Shown here: piece after piece, positions 24,682 through 34,100 of the stretch | How positions within the stretch are numbered: the first letter of the stretch is position 1 | How the letters are laid out: every line of letters starts with the position of its first letter | NCBI RefSeq assembly: GCF_900169175.1 | Contig: NZ_FXZM01000009.1 | Location: 62,001-126,000 of the forward strand | Reading direction: 5' to 3' | Length of the DNA stretch: 64,000 nt | Source: Brevibacterium jeotgali | Lineage (GTDB): Bacteria; Actinomycetota; Actinomycetes; Actinomycetales; Brevibacteriaceae | The notes under the pieces: generated by a model | The model's input: the letters and a program-made list of their open reading frames with translations, nothing else | Told to the model about the DNA's origin: nothing | The model's database searches: none | Made by a program: the position numbers and the translations under genes

Positions 24682-27363
24682 ATGACGAGCTACCCCGCCC
24701 ACTGGGAGGCCGACGTCGTCCTCCGCGACGGAGGCACGGCCCACCTGCGCCCCATCGTCCCGTCCGACTCCGCGGCCCTGCAGCGGATGCACCGGGCACA
24801 GTCGCCCGAATCCGTGTACCTGCGCTTCTTCGCCCCCATGCCGCAGATCCCCACGAAGGACCTGGACCGTTTCGTCACAGTCGACCACCGTGACCGCGTC
24901 GCCTTCGTGCTGGTCGTCGGCGACGAGGTGATCGGTGTGGGCCGCTTCGACCGGATCGATCCGGAATCAGCAGAGGTCGCCTTCAACATCGCGGACGCGC
25001 ACCAGGGGCGCGGGATCGGCTCGATCCTGCTCGAGCACCTCGCCGTCGCCGCCCGCGAAGTCGGCATCACCGTCTTCACCGCCGAGGTCCTGCCCCACAA
25101 CCGTCCGATGCTGCAGGTGTTCGCGGCCGCCGGATACGAGGTGTCACGGGAGTTCGAGGACGGCGTCGTCGCCGTCCGGTTCGAGATCGACCCGACCGAC
25201 CGGGCGATGCAGGTCATCGCGGCCCGGGAGCACCGCGCGGAGGCTCTGAGCGTCCGCTCCGTCCTCCACCCGGCCTCCGTCGTCGTGATCGGCGCGTCCC
25301 GGAAGCGCCACTCCACCGGCAACCTGCTGGTCCGCAACCTCACGTCGGCGGGGTTCCAGGGCACGCTCACCGTGGTCCACCCGGAGGCGGAGTCGATCGC
25401 AGGAGTGCAGACGGTCCGCAGCCTCGACGAGCTGACGGAGCCGGCCGACCTCGCCGTCATCGCCGTGCCGGCCACGTCCGTCAGCGGCGTCGTCCGCGAC
25501 TGCGCCGCGCACGGGGTCAAGGCGGTCGTCGTCATCTCCTCCGGCTTCGCGGAGGCCGGGCCGGAGGGCACAGCACTCCAGCGCGAGGTCGTCGCCACCG
25601 CCCGGTCCCACGGCATGCGGGTCGTGGGCCCCAACAGCTTCGGGATCGCGAACACCGCCCCCGATGTCGCCCTCAACTCGTCGCTGTCCCCCTTCCTCCC
25701 GGAGCCGGGCAGCCTGGGCCTCTTCAGCCAGTCCGGTGCGCTGGGCACCGCGCTGCTGGCGCGCGCCACCCGGCTGGGACTCGGCATGTCCACGTTCGTG
25801 TCCGCTGGCAACCGCGCGGACCTGTCCGGCAACGACCTGCTCCAGTACTGGGAGGAGGACCCCGCGACGAAGGCAGTGGGCCTCTACCTGGAATCGATCG
25901 GCAATCCGCGCAAGTTCTCGCGCATCGCCCGTCGCGTGAGCCGGGTGAAGCCCGTGGTCGTCGTGAAGTCCGATCTCACGGGTCAGGAGCTGCCCCCGGG
26001 CCACCAGGTGCGCCTCTCCGGTCTCGCGGAGCGCGCGGGCGGAGCGCTGGACGAGATCCTCACGCAGGCGGGGATCCTCCGAGCCGATTCCATCCGCCAG
26101 CTCTTCGACATCACCCAGGTGCTCACAGCCCAGCGCCTGCCCACAGGCCGGAGGGTCGGGATCATCGGCAACTCCGCGGCCATGGGGACGCTCCTCGTCC
26201 AGGCCGCCCGCGCCGAAGGTCTCGTGGTCGACTGCGACCCCGTGTCGCTCCACCCTGAGGTGCGCGCGGACGAATTCGCAGAGGCACTCGCGCAGATGTA
26301 CTCCCGCGATGACGTCGACTCCGTCATCGTGAGCTTCACCCCGTCCGCCGGAGCCTCGGATCAGGAGATCGCGGGGGTCCTCTCCGAGCAGGCCGCCCAG
26401 GCGACGCAGACGACCGTCGCGTGCTTCTCCGGCGTCCAGGGCGTGCGCGAAGAGCTCACCGCCTTCGTCCCGGGCGACGAGGGCACGCCGGAGCGCCGCA
26501 CCGTACCCAGCTACTTCGGGCCGGAGGACGCCGTCCTCGCACTCGCGCGCACCACTGACTACGCGATGTGGCGCGGCGAGGACCACGGCCACTACCCGGA
26601 GCTCGAGAGGATCGACCGTCGTGCGGCGCGCTCCGTCATCGACTCCGCGCTCGACGAGGTCGAGGGCGACGAGACCGTGGTCCTCTCCCCGTCCCGCACC
26701 CGCGAACTCGTGCAGGCGTACGGCATCTCGGTCCTGCCGCACATCACGACGTCGTCCGTCGATGAGGCGCTCGAAGCGGCAGAGGAGCTGGGCTACCCCG
26801 TTGCGCTCAAGGCCGTCCACACCCGTCTGCGCCATCGGATGGAGCTGGGCGGGGTCCGCCTCAACATCGAGACGCCGGGCGAGCTGCGCGACGACTACGG
26901 GCAGATCCGCGAGGTCATCGATTCCTTCACCCAGGAGGGCCCCTACGACGTCGACGTCCAGCGCATGGCGCCTCCGGGCACCGCGTGCGTGGTGCGCGGC
27001 GGCGAAGACCCCCTGCTGGGACCCGTCGTGTCGTTCTCCCTGTCCGGGGACACGACGGAGCTGGTGGGCGACATCGCGCACCGCGTCGCGCCGCTCACGG
27101 ACGTCGACGCCTCTCAGATGCTCCGGTCCGTGAAGGCGGCGCCGCGACTGTTCGGCTACAAGGGACTGCCCATCATGAACGTCGCGCCCATCGAGGACCT
27201 GCTGCTGCGGATCTCCCAGCTGGTCGACGACTTCCCCGCGATCGCGGACATCGCCGTCCACCCCGTCGTCGCCACCCAGACGGACTCTCATGTGCTGAGC
27301 ATCCGCGTCGTCCTGCGCTCCGCGGTCGACAGGATCGACTCCGCACGCCGGCGACTCGCCTGA
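24682..27363 (+). CDS. GNAT acetyltransferase fused to an acyl-CoA synthetase (NDP-forming)-like domain, Pat type
   Basis: An 893-residue protein. Residues about 15-165 are a GNAT acetyltransferase with the acetyl-CoA loop HQGRGIGSILLEHLA. From about 190 it continues as an NDP-forming acyl-CoA synthetase: CoA-binding domain (VRSVLHPASVVVIGASRKR), two succinyl-CoA-ligase-like domains (GLFSQSGALGTALL, GRRVGIIGNSAAMGTLL), and an ATP-grasp domain from about 670 (GYPVALKAVHTRLRHRMELGGVRL). Such fusions with GNAT at the N-terminus occur in Streptomyces Pat proteins. Enterobacterial Pat has the reverse order, with the ligase part inactive and sensing acetyl-CoA. The likely role is lysine acetylation, for instance of acetyl-CoA synthetase. 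A conserved ligase histidine could not be placed with confidence. The ATG is 6 bases after a TATGCT -10 box. Confidence 0.88.
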   Translation: MTSYPAHWEADVVLRDGGTAHLRPIVPSDSAALQRMHRAQSPESVYLRFFAPMPQIPTKDLDRFVTVDHRDRVAFVLVVGDEVIGVGRFDRIDPESAEVAFNIADAHQGRGIGSILLEHLAVAAREVGITVFTAEVLPHNRPMLQVFAAAGYEVSREFEDGVVAVRFEIDPTDRAMQVIAAREHRAEALSVRSVLHPASVVVIGASRKRHSTGNLLVRNLTSAGFQGTLTVVHPEAESIAGVQTVRSLDELTEPADLAVIAVPATSVSGVVRDCAAHGVKAVVVISSGFAEAGPEGTALQREVVATARSHGMRVVGPNSFGIANTAPDVALNSSLSPFLPEPGSLGLFSQSGALGTALLARATRLGLGMSTFVSAGNRADLSGNDLLQYWEEDPATKAVGLYLESIGNPRKFSRIARRVSRVKPVVVVKSDLTGQELPPGHQVRLSGLAERAGGALDEILTQAGILRADSIRQLFDITQVLTAQRLPTGRRVGIIGNSAAMGTLLVQAARAEGLVVDCDPVSLHPEVRADEFAEALAQMYSRDDVDSVIVSFTPSAGASDQEIAGVLSEQAAQATQTTVACFSGVQGVREELTAFVPGDEGTPERRTVPSYFGPEDAVLALARTTDYAMWRGEDHGHYPELERIDRRAARSVIDSALDEVEGDETVVLSPSRTRELVQAYGISVLPHITTSSVDEALEAAEELGYPVALKAVHTRLRHRMELGGVRLNIETPGELRDDYGQIREVIDSFTQEGPYDVDVQRMAPPGTACVVRGGEDPLLGPVVSFSLSGDTTELVGDIAHRVAPLTDVDASQMLRSVKAAPRLFGYKGLPIMNVAPIEDLLLRISQLVDDFPAIADIAVHPVVATQTDSHVLSIRVVLRSAVDRIDSARRRLA

Positions 27364-27403
27364 CCTGCTGCGGGGCGGGACCGGCGCAGCTGCTCTCCGC
27401 CGC

Positions 27404-27421
27404 GGGACGCGCCCCCGTCCC
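27404..27421 (+). terminator. Small hairpin after the GNAT/ligase gene
   Basis: GGGACG / CGTCCC with a 6-base loop, 40 bases after the stop. It is short and lacks a T-run. Confidence 0.35.
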
Positions 27422-27432
27422 ACATGGGCTCC

Positions 27433-27451
27433 TTAGGCTTGCCTCAGCACA
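27433..27451 (+). promoter_or_regulatory. DtxR/IdeR-type iron box before the siderophore-interacting protein gene
   Basis: TTAGGCTTGCCTCAGCACA agrees with the consensus TTAGGTTAGCCTAACCTAA at about 13 of 19 positions, with the left half best kept. It lies about 110 bases before the start. Iron-dependent repression is inferred. Confidence 0.6.
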
Positions 27452-27560
27452 CCGCATTAGCGTACGTTTGTGTGACGGATAGAGATGCAGGTGAGCCTTC
27501 CCTCCGGGTGGCCGCTCCCCCGCTGGAGCCCGCATCTCACGCACAGCCCGAGGAGGACCG

Positions 27561-28493
27561 TTGAGCACGCTCGCGATGGACCCGACGATGACCGGGACCG
27601 ACCGTCCGCTGGCTCCGACCGCACCTCGGCCCGTATTCCGCAGCGACCACGCCCCGCAGCGGGAGAACGCGCGGAACGCCACGTTCCGCTTCGACACGAG
27701 CCCCCGCGTGCTCACGGTCGTGAAGTCCCTGCGCCTGTCCGACGCACTCATGCGCATCCGCTTCCGCGCCGATGACGGCTTCGCGGAGTTCCCGAGCATC
27801 AGCCCGGACGATCATCTCAAGCTCTTCTTCGATGTGGACGAGCACGGCGAACCGGTGCTGCCGACCGTCGCCGACGGCCGCTTCTCCATCCGAGGGCTCA
27901 CCCATCGCGACTTCACCATCCGGTGGTTCGACTCCGCGAGCCGGACGGTCGACATCGACTTCGTCCTCCACACGCACGGCGTCGCCGGCCATTGGGCCGC
28001 TGCCGCGCAGCCGGGCGATCGACTGGCCTCGATGGGTCCCCGCGGAACGTACCTCGTGAAGGACACCTTCGACTGGTACGTGCTCGCCGCAGACGACACC
28101 GCACTGCCCGCGCTGGCGCGCTGGGCCGAGTCGCTGCCGGAGGGCACCGCCGCCACCGCCTATGTCGAGGTCGACTCCGCCGCGTCGCAGATCGCCCTGC
28201 CGACACGGGCGGACCTCACCGTCCGCTGGCTGCACCGCGGCGACGCGGAACCGGGTACGACGACCCTGCTGGCCGACGCGGTGATGGAGCACGACTTCAC
28301 GAACCCGAACGGCTACGTCTGGGCTGCGGGTGAGGCGATGTCCATCAAGTCGCTGCGCTGCTTCCTGACCTTCCGCACCCTCCTCACACGCGACAACTGG
28401 ACGGTCGACGGGTACTGGCGACGCGGTGTCGCCGCGTTCGACCGCACTCTGCGAGGGCGCGCATGCCCGCAGTGCGAGGCACCTGCCCCCTGA
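27561..28493 (+). CDS. Siderophore-interacting protein (flavin-dependent ferric-siderophore reductase)
   Basis: A 310-residue ViuB/SIP-family oxidoreductase expected to reduce ferric siderophores in the cytosol and release iron. The FAD-binding part (about residues 45-165) has HRDFTIR, equivalent to the family RxYTxR, followed by VDIDFVLHTHGVAGHWAAAAQPGDRLASMGPRG. The NAD(P)H-binding part (about 170-300) has WYVLAADDTALPALARW and YVWAAGEAMSIKSLRCFL and ends with DGYWRRG. The start is TTG at 27561, 4 bases after AGGAGG; the ATG at 27576 is too far from that site. The C-terminus carries an extra CPQC pair, which might bind a metal. An iron box upstream supports the role. No transporter genes lie beside it. 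Confidence 0.88.
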   Translation: MSTLAMDPTMTGTDRPLAPTAPRPVFRSDHAPQRENARNATFRFDTSPRVLTVVKSLRLSDALMRIRFRADDGFAEFPSISPDDHLKLFFDVDEHGEPVLPTVADGRFSIRGLTHRDFTIRWFDSASRTVDIDFVLHTHGVAGHWAAAAQPGDRLASMGPRGTYLVKDTFDWYVLAADDTALPALARWAESLPEGTAATAYVEVDSAASQIALPTRADLTVRWLHRGDAEPGTTTLLADAVMEHDFTNPNGYVWAAGEAMSIKSLRCFLTFRTLLTRDNWTVDGYWRRGVAAFDRTLRGRACPQCEAPAP

Positions 28494-28505
28494 CCAGCGC
28501 TGGTC
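28492..28505. promoter_or_regulatory. Perfect 14-base palindrome over the stop codon
   Basis: GACCAGCGCTGGTC overlaps the TGA of the siderophore-interacting protein gene. It has no loop bases, so it could be a protein site or a very tight hairpin. The role is unknown. Confidence 0.35.
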
Positions 28506-28531
28506 TGCCGGCTGGCCCGCGCTCTCCTGAT

Positions 28532-28580
28532 CCCCTGCTCGTCGGCCCCCTGCTCGCCGCCTCGACCGACCCCCTGCTCG
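28532..28580. repeat. Three copies of CCCCTGCTCG in the SIP-EamA intergenic region
   Basis: Exact copies start at 28532, 28547 and 28571 (spacings 15 and 24). The region is non-coding in both directions as far as I can see. Confidence 0.7.
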
Positions 28581-28643
28581 ACGCGGGGGATCCCCACGCC
28601 CCGACCGGCGGCTTTCCCCACTGCCCGGGACGAGCAGCGTTCC

Positions 28644-28649
28644 TAGGCT
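28644..28649 (+). promoter_or_regulatory. -10 box of a leaderless promoter for the EamA-like gene
   Basis: TAGGCT followed by 7 bases and the ATG at 28657. No ribosome-binding site is visible. Confidence 0.6.
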
Positions 28650-28656
28650 CGAGAGC

Positions 28657-29589
28657 ATGTCGCTCCTGTCCGGTCTCCTCTCCACGGGTCACGCATTCGC
28701 CGTACTCCTCGCCCTCACCGGCGCCGTTCTGCTCGCATTCGGCACGCACGCCCAGCACGCCGCAGTGACGCGGCCCGGGCGACCGACAGGCATCCGTCGT
28801 CTCCTCCGCACACCGCTGTGGCTGCTGGGCGGCGCACTGATCGTGCTGGAGACCGTCTTCAACGTCGTCGCACTGGGACTCGCACCCCTTGCGCTCGTCC
28901 AACCGCTCGGCACTGCATCGCTCGTCCTCGCGGTGCTCATCGGAGCGTCCCGCAGCCCCCTCACCCGCGAGGTCGTGTTCGCCGTCCTGCTGACCTCCGG
29001 ATCCGTCGCCGCCTTCGTGAGCATCTCCGCCCAGCACGCGGACCACTCTCCCGCCTCCCCGGAGGCCGCAGGACTCCTCGCGGCCCTGCTGCTCGCAGGA
29101 TCAGCGCTCGGCGTCGTCATCGCACGCAGCGCAGCAGGTCACCTGCCCCGCGTCGCAGCGGCGGGCATCCTGTTCGGCTGCGTGGCATCCGGCGCGCACG
29201 TCGCCGCCGCGCGGTTCCTCACGGGCGAGGGTCTCCCCCTCCCCGTCTGGGTCGTCATCGCAGCCCTGGCTCCGGCCTCGGCGGTGGGCATCTGGCTGGT
29301 GCAGACCGCGTACGCGAGCGGTTCTGCGGCGACCGTCCTCGCAGGGCTCACCGTCATCGATCCGATCACCGCGGTGACGGTGGGGACCGCAGTCCTCGGC
29401 GAGTACGGAACCCTTCCGTCGTCCTCACTCGCACTCCTCGCCGCGAGTGCGGCAGGCGCTCTGTGGGGAGTGCGCCTGCTGGTCGGCCACCGCCACGGCA
29501 CGCTCCACGGGCCCAGATCCCCGGCTGTGTCCTCATCTGCCGATACCATGGGGGACGCTCATCGAGAAGGAGTCCCACTACACCCATGA
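28657..29589 (+). CDS. DMT/EamA-like membrane protein
   Basis: A 310-residue membrane protein with about nine or ten hydrophobic segments, for example [20 protein letters not shown] at the start, [38 protein letters not shown] and, late, [27 protein letters not shown]. The repeated LxPLxxVxPL/GT... pattern is that of drug/metabolite transporter (EamA-like, DUF-type) proteins, but the transported compound is unknown. The stop overlaps the start of parC as ATGA, so the two genes are translationally coupled even though they are not obviously related in function. The last 30 residues are hydrophilic. Confidence 0.75.
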   Translation: MSLLSGLLSTGHAFAVLLALTGAVLLAFGTHAQHAAVTRPGRPTGIRRLLRTPLWLLGGALIVLETVFNVVALGLAPLALVQPLGTASLVLAVLIGASRSPLTREVVFAVLLTSGSVAAFVSISAQHADHSPASPEAAGLLAALLLAGSALGVVIARSAAGHLPRVAAAGILFGCVASGAHVAAARFLTGEGLPLPVWVVIAALAPASAVGIWLVQTAYASGSAATVLAGLTVIDPITAVTVGTAVLGEYGTLPSSSLALLAASAAGALWGVRLLVGHRHGTLHGPRSPAVSSSADTMGDAHREGVPLHP

Positions 29590-32309
29590 CGACCGGCACG
29601 GCAGGACAGATCTCAGACGTCGACGTCTCCCAGGAGATGGAGACGTCGTTCCTCGAGTACGCGTATTCAGTCATCTATGCGCGCGCTCTGCCGGATGCCC
29701 GCGACGGGCTCAAACCGGTCCAGCGGCGCATCGTGTACCAGATGGGCGAGATGGGCCTGCGCCCCGATCGCGGCCATGTGAAGTCCTCCCGCATCATCGG
29801 CGACGTGATGGGCAAGCTCCACCCGCACGGCGACACCGCGATCTACGACGCGCTCGTGCGCCTGGCACAGGGCTTCAACCTCCGCCTGCCCCTGGTCGAC
29901 GGCCACGGCAACTTCGGCAGCCTGGACGATGGTCCCGCTGCTCCGCGGTACACAGAGGCACGGCTGGCGCCCGCCGCCATGGGGATGATCGCCGGGCTCG
30001 GCGAAGACGTCGTGGACTTCGTCCCGAACTACGACAATACGCTCACGCAGCCGTCCGTGCTGCCGTCCGCGTTCCCCAACCTGCTCATCAACGGCGCCTC
30101 CGGCATCGCAGTGGGGATGGCGACCAACATGGCGCCTCACAACCCCGGTGAGGTCATCACCGCCGCGCAGCACCTGATCCGCCACCCCGATGCCACGCTG
30201 GATGAGCTCATGCGCTTCATCCCCGGCCCGGATCTGCCGTCGGGCGGACGCATCATCGGTCTGGACGGGGTCCGGGAAGCGTATGAGACCGGACGCGGCA
30301 CCTTCCGCACCCGGGCGACCGTCACGTTCGAGAACCTCACGCCCCGTCGCCGCGGGATCATCGTGACGGAGCTCCCGTACCAGGTGGGGCCGGAGAAGAT
30401 CATCGAGAGGGTCAAGGACCAGGTGCAGGCCAAGCGCCTGTCCGGTGTCGCCTCGATCGACGACTTCTCCGACCGCAGGCACGGCATGCGGCTGGTCATC
30501 GGAGTCAAGACGGGCTTCGACCCCACGGCGGTCCTCGAGGAGCTGTACCGGCTCACACCCATGGAGGACAGCTTCGGCATCAACAACGTGTGCCTGGTCG
30601 ACGGCCAGCCGCGCACGCTCGGACTGCTCGAACTGCTGCAGGTCTACGTCGACCACCGGATCGAGGTCATCCGCAGGCGCACGCAGTTCCGGCTGGGGAA
30701 GGCGAAGGACCGGCTCCACCTGGTCGAGGGCATGCTCATCGCCATCGTCGACATCGACGAAGTCATCCAGCTGATCCGCTCCTCCGAGGATGCCGGATCC
30801 GCGCGAGCGCGCCTCATGGAGGTCTTCGACCTCTCCGAGGTCCAGGCGACCTACATCCTGGACCTCCAGCTGCGCCGCCTCACGAAGTTCTCGCGCCTGG
30901 AGCTCGAAGCGGAGCGGGACGAACTGCAGAGGCTCATCGAGCACCTGGAGCACCTGCTCGCCGACGAAGCCGCGCTGCGAGAGCTCGTCGCGACAGAACT
31001 GGGCGAGACGGCGGACCAGATCGCGGATCCCCGTCGCACCGTGCTGGTCGAAGGATCCCTCAAGGAACTGTCCGCGAAGGGTCGCAAGTCGCAGAAGCCG
31101 CTCACGATGGCCGACGACCCCTGCTGGGTGCTGCTGTCCAGCTCCGGCCGGGCCGCGCGGACGACCGACCGCTCACCGCTGTCCGGCGAGGGACGCCGGG
31201 CAAGCCACGACGCGATCGTCTCGCAGCTGCCCGCGACCGCACTGGGTCATCTGGCGGCGCTGACCGACACGGGGCGACTCGTCGGACTCGAGGTCGTCCA
31301 TCTCCCCCACCTGCCCCCGCAGGCCACCCGGCCCGCTCTGGCGGGGGGCACACCGGTGAAGGACCTCGTCGAACTCGAGAAGGGCGAGAAGGTCGTCGCA
31401 CTCGTCGATCCGGGCCAGGATCTCGTCCTGGGCACGCGGAACGGCATCGTGAAGCGGGCGGCCGGTCACGGTGCTCCCACGGGGCGCAGCGAATGGGAGG
31501 CCGTCAGCCTCAAGGGCAAGGACCTCGTGGTCGGTGCGGCTCAGGCTCCGGCCGGAACAGACCTGGATTCCTACAACGCCGCATTCGTCACCTCCAACGC
31601 GCAGCTGCTGCACTTCCCCGTGTCGGTGCTGCGCGCGCAGGGCTGGGCCGCAGGCGGGGTCGCCGGTGTCCGGCTCACCGATGGGGCTCACGTCATCGCA
31701 TTCTCTCTGGTGGATCCGCAGGCCCAGAACCGCGTCGTCACCATCGCGAAGGGCGAGAACTTCTACGGTGACCCCGTGTCCTCGATCAAGGTCTCCGACT
31801 TCACGGAGTTCCCCGGCAAGGGGCGCGCCACAGGCGGGGTCCGCGCACACCGCTTCCTCACCGGCGAATCCGAACTCGCGCTGGGCTTCGTCGGGCCGTC
31901 GCCGCAGGCTGCGTCGTCCGGGGGCGGGGCGCGCTCCCTCCCCGACTCCCTCTCACGACGCGATGCCTCCGGCGTGCCGCTCGATGCGAAGATCGACGCG
32001 ATCGGGACACTGCCCCATGTCTCCGCGGGCGGCGATGCGGCGGCGCCCCCGGTCGGTGGCGCAGGACCCGCGGCGGAAGCGGGCGCTGGAGCCGCAGCAG
32101 GCCCGGGCTCCGCTGCAGGGTTCCCCGTCGCCGGCATGGCCTCCGGCACTCTGCCCGGCATGGACACGGCGGGCGGAGTCACGAGCGCGGACGCCGAACG
32201 TGAAGCACGGCGAGAAGAGATCGCCCGTGCAGCGGCGAAGGATGTCGAGGACGCGGTCATCGTCTCCTATGACGAAGACGACGAGGACGATTCGAACGCC
32301 CTGTTCTGA
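29586..32309 (+). CDS. parC: DNA topoisomerase IV subunit A (ParC/GyrA family)
   Basis: A 907-residue type IIA topoisomerase subunit. The N-terminal breakage-reunion domain shows [14 protein letters not shown], the quinolone-determining [12 protein letters not shown] with Thr84 and Asp88 where E. coli GyrA has Ser83 and Asp87, and the DNA-linking Tyr122 in [10 protein letters not shown] coiled-coil hinge follows at about residues 390-500. In the C-terminal beta-pinwheel the clear GyrA box (QRRGGKG) is missing; a sequence [12 protein letters not shown] takes its place. This favours topoisomerase IV over gyrase. The last 130 residues are an Ala/Gly/Pro-rich tail with an acidic end. It needs a ParE partner, not in this window. 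The ATG overlaps the EamA stop. The 3' end is duplicated across the stop codon. Confidence 0.9.
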   Translation: MTTGTAGQISDVDVSQEMETSFLEYAYSVIYARALPDARDGLKPVQRRIVYQMGEMGLRPDRGHVKSSRIIGDVMGKLHPHGDTAIYDALVRLAQGFNLRLPLVDGHGNFGSLDDGPAAPRYTEARLAPAAMGMIAGLGEDVVDFVPNYDNTLTQPSVLPSAFPNLLINGASGIAVGMATNMAPHNPGEVITAAQHLIRHPDATLDELMRFIPGPDLPSGGRIIGLDGVREAYETGRGTFRTRATVTFENLTPRRRGIIVTELPYQVGPEKIIERVKDQVQAKRLSGVASIDDFSDRRHGMRLVIGVKTGFDPTAVLEELYRLTPMEDSFGINNVCLVDGQPRTLGLLELLQVYVDHRIEVIRRRTQFRLGKAKDRLHLVEGMLIAIVDIDEVIQLIRSSEDAGSARARLMEVFDLSEVQATYILDLQLRRLTKFSRLELEAERDELQRLIEHLEHLLADEAALRELVATELGETADQIADPRRTVLVEGSLKELSAKGRKSQKPLTMADDPCWVLLSSSGRAARTTDRSPLSGEGRRASHDAIVSQLPATALGHLAALTDTGRLVGLEVVHLPHLPPQATRPALAGGTPVKDLVELEKGEKVVALVDPGQDLVLGTRNGIVKRAAGHGAPTGRSEWEAVSLKGKDLVVGAAQAPAGTDLDSYNAAFVTSNAQLLHFPVSVLRAQGWAAGGVAGVRLTDGAHVIAFSLVDPQAQNRVVTIAKGENFYGDPVSSIKVSDFTEFPGKGRATGGVRAHRFLTGESELALGFVGPSPQAASSGGGARSLPDSLSRRDASGVPLDAKIDAIGTLPHVSAGGDAAAPPVGGAGPAAEAGAGAAAGPGSAAGFPVAGMASGTLPGMDTAGGVTSADAEREARREEIARAAAKDVEDAVIVSYDEDDEDDSNALF

Positions 32310-32324
32310 CCGCCCTGTTCTGAC
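32297..32324. repeat. Perfect 14-base tandem duplication over the parC stop codon
   Basis: CGCCCTGTTCTGAC at 32297-32310 is repeated exactly at 32311-32324. The first copy holds the stop TGA (32307-32309). Confidence 0.9.
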
Positions 32325-32360
32325 GTCTGATCAGGCGCCCGCCGGTCGTCCCGTCCAGGC

Positions 32361-32392
32361 GTCTGTCAGGCGATGTGCCTGTCAGACGATGT
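32361..32392. repeat. 16-base tandem duplication over the cyclase stop codon
   Basis: GTCTGTCAGGCGATGT (32361-32376) and GCCTGTCAGACGATGT (32377-32392) differ at two positions. The second contains the stop of the minus-strand cyclase gene (32382-32384). Confidence 0.85.
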
Positions 32393-34100
32393 CCTCCGCA
32401 TTGATCGTCGACGCTGACAGCCGGTGCATCTCCACGACGCCGATCTCTCCCAGCCCCTGCAGGTTGAGGTCGCGGCGACCGGAGAATTCGAAGGCGTCGT
32501 CCCGTTCGATGATGCGCGCGGTGTCCGCGTCCGTCACAACGGTGTTCGGATCCGCCACTGCGGTGAGGCGGGCGGCGAGGTTCACGGTCGTGCCGAAGAT
32601 GTCGCCCATGCGGGACAGGACGCGCCCCCAGGAGAAGCCCACGCGGCACCGGGGCAATGAGGCGTCCGCCTTCACCTGCTCGAGCAGCGTCATCGCGATC
32701 TCCGCACCCGCCAGTGGCGTCTCTGCGGCGAAGAACACTTCGTCGCCGACCGTCTTGATGACCTTCCCGCCGCCGGCCGCCACGATGTTGTAGGCGAGGA
32801 ACTGGAACTTCTTGACCAGCCTGCTGAGCTCTCGGGAGTCCAGCTGCTGTGACAGCCGCGTGTAGGAGACGAGGTCGATGAAGCCGATCCCCCGGGCCAG
32901 CGGCATCGTGGGGTCCTGGCCGCGAGAGGCGCCGCCGATCTCCAGTCCTTCCTCGACATTCACATTGAGGCGTCCCAGCGCACCGGCGAGGTTGCGCCGC
33001 CAGGCGTAGACCATGAGGTCCTGCAGGGGATCGATGAGGTCTTCGAAGACGTCGAGCGCCGTCAGCCGGGCCTCGCTGTCGCTCAGCCCCTTCTCCTCGA
33101 TGAGGAACTCGACCATCGCCTCCATCTGCCACACGACCAGCCGGTCGGTCATCTGACCGATCGCACGGGACAGCTGGAGCGCCGTCTCCTCGTCGACGCG
33201 CTCGCTCGCGACGAGATCGGCGACGCGACGCAGCGGTGCCGCGTCCCTCACGGTGAAGGCCGCTTCGCCCTCGGAGATGCGGGGCTGGCCCAGCGACCGC
33301 CAGAGCTTGCGGGCCGACAGGGTCGACACCTCCGCCAGCTGAGCGACCTCCTTGCGGGTGAGGACGCGCTTGCCACCGATCAGCACCTCTTCGAGGTGCT
33401 GAGCCGCAGTGCGGAGTTCGTAGATCGTGTCCTCCGTGGCAGCGGCCTCGCGCTCCGAGGCCTCCTCGAGATCGATGGTCCGCATCGCACCCGTGCGCGG
33501 GTCGTCGGCCAGACGGCGGGAGAAGGATCCCGGACCGTCGGAGCCGCTCTCGTCGGCCCCCTCATCGTCCGGGGCTTCGAGGTCGATGTCTCCGTCGAGC
33601 TCGTCCGGGTCCGTCGGCTCCGGCAGCGCGTCGTCCTCGTGCCCCGCAGCCGCAGCTCCGGGACGCTCGCGCTCGGATGCGGCCGCAGCCTCTGGCTCGT
33701 CCTCGGATGCGGGTTCCTTCACAGGGTCGCTGTCGTGCGCCTGCTCCTCGATGACGGGCAGCGACGCGACTCGCGGCGCGTCCTCCGATGCCTCCTTCGA
33801 TGCCCTGGCGTCCTGCGAGGCCGCAGCGGCAGGGTCTTCCGTCGACCCGGACGGTTCTGAGCCGTCGGGCCCGTCGGACACGTCGGGCCCGTCTGACGAG
33901 GCGGTCGTCGGCACTGCGCGCGCGGAGGTGTCCTCCTCATCGGCAGACCACTCCGCACCGCCCGGCATCCAGGCTGCGGGGTTCGCCGCGTCGGCCCAGC
34001 GGACGGAGCCCGTCCACGTCGCGGGCGCGTCCGAGCTCACTGGTCGTCTCCTTCGTCCGGCGGGGCGGTGCTGGTCTGCGCGGTCGTCGTCCGCGCTCAT
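32382..34100 (-). CDS. Class III adenylate/guanylate cyclase with regulatory N-terminal region
   Basis: A 572-residue protein. Residues 1 to about 225 are acidic and of low complexity (Asp, Glu, Ala, Ser, Pro). A helical regulatory region follows (about 235-380), including VLTRKEVAQLAEVSTLSARKLWRSLG, which resembles the autoregulatory domain of mycobacterial cyclases of the Rv1264 kind. The catalytic class III domain (about 395-565) has GIGFIDLVSYTRLSQQL with a metal-binding Asp, VIKTVGDEVFFAAE, and the transition-state region GDIFGTTVNLAARL with Asn and Arg. It should make cAMP; substrate choice (ATP versus GTP) is not certain. No membrane segment is seen. The ATG overlaps the birA stop as ATGA, so cyclase translation depends on birA. 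Confidence 0.88.
   Translation of the reverse strand: MSADDDRADQHRPAGRRRRPVSSDAPATWTGSVRWADAANPAAWMPGGAEWSADEEDTSARAVPTTASSDGPDVSDGPDGSEPSGSTEDPAAAASQDARASKEASEDAPRVASLPVIEEQAHDSDPVKEPASEDEPEAAAASERERPGAAAAGHEDDALPEPTDPDELDGDIDLEAPDDEGADESGSDGPGSFSRRLADDPRTGAMRTIDLEEASEREAAATEDTIYELRTAAQHLEEVLIGGKRVLTRKEVAQLAEVSTLSARKLWRSLGQPRISEGEAAFTVRDAAPLRRVADLVASERVDEETALQLSRAIGQMTDRLVVWQMEAMVEFLIEEKGLSDSEARLTALDVFEDLIDPLQDLMVYAWRRNLAGALGRLNVNVEEGLEIGGASRGQDPTMPLARGIGFIDLVSYTRLSQQLDSRELSRLVKKFQFLAYNIVAAGGGKVIKTVGDEVFFAAETPLAGAEIAMTLLEQVKADASLPRCRVGFSWGRVLSRMGDIFGTTVNLAARLTAVADPNTVVTDADTARIIERDDAFEFSGRRDLNLQGLGEIGVVEMHRLSASTINAEDIV

Noticed and set aside
25144..27423. Minus-strand open frame of about 760 codons opposite the GNAT/ligase gene
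   Set aside because: It is antisense to motif-rich coding sequence, and no start signal or domain was found.
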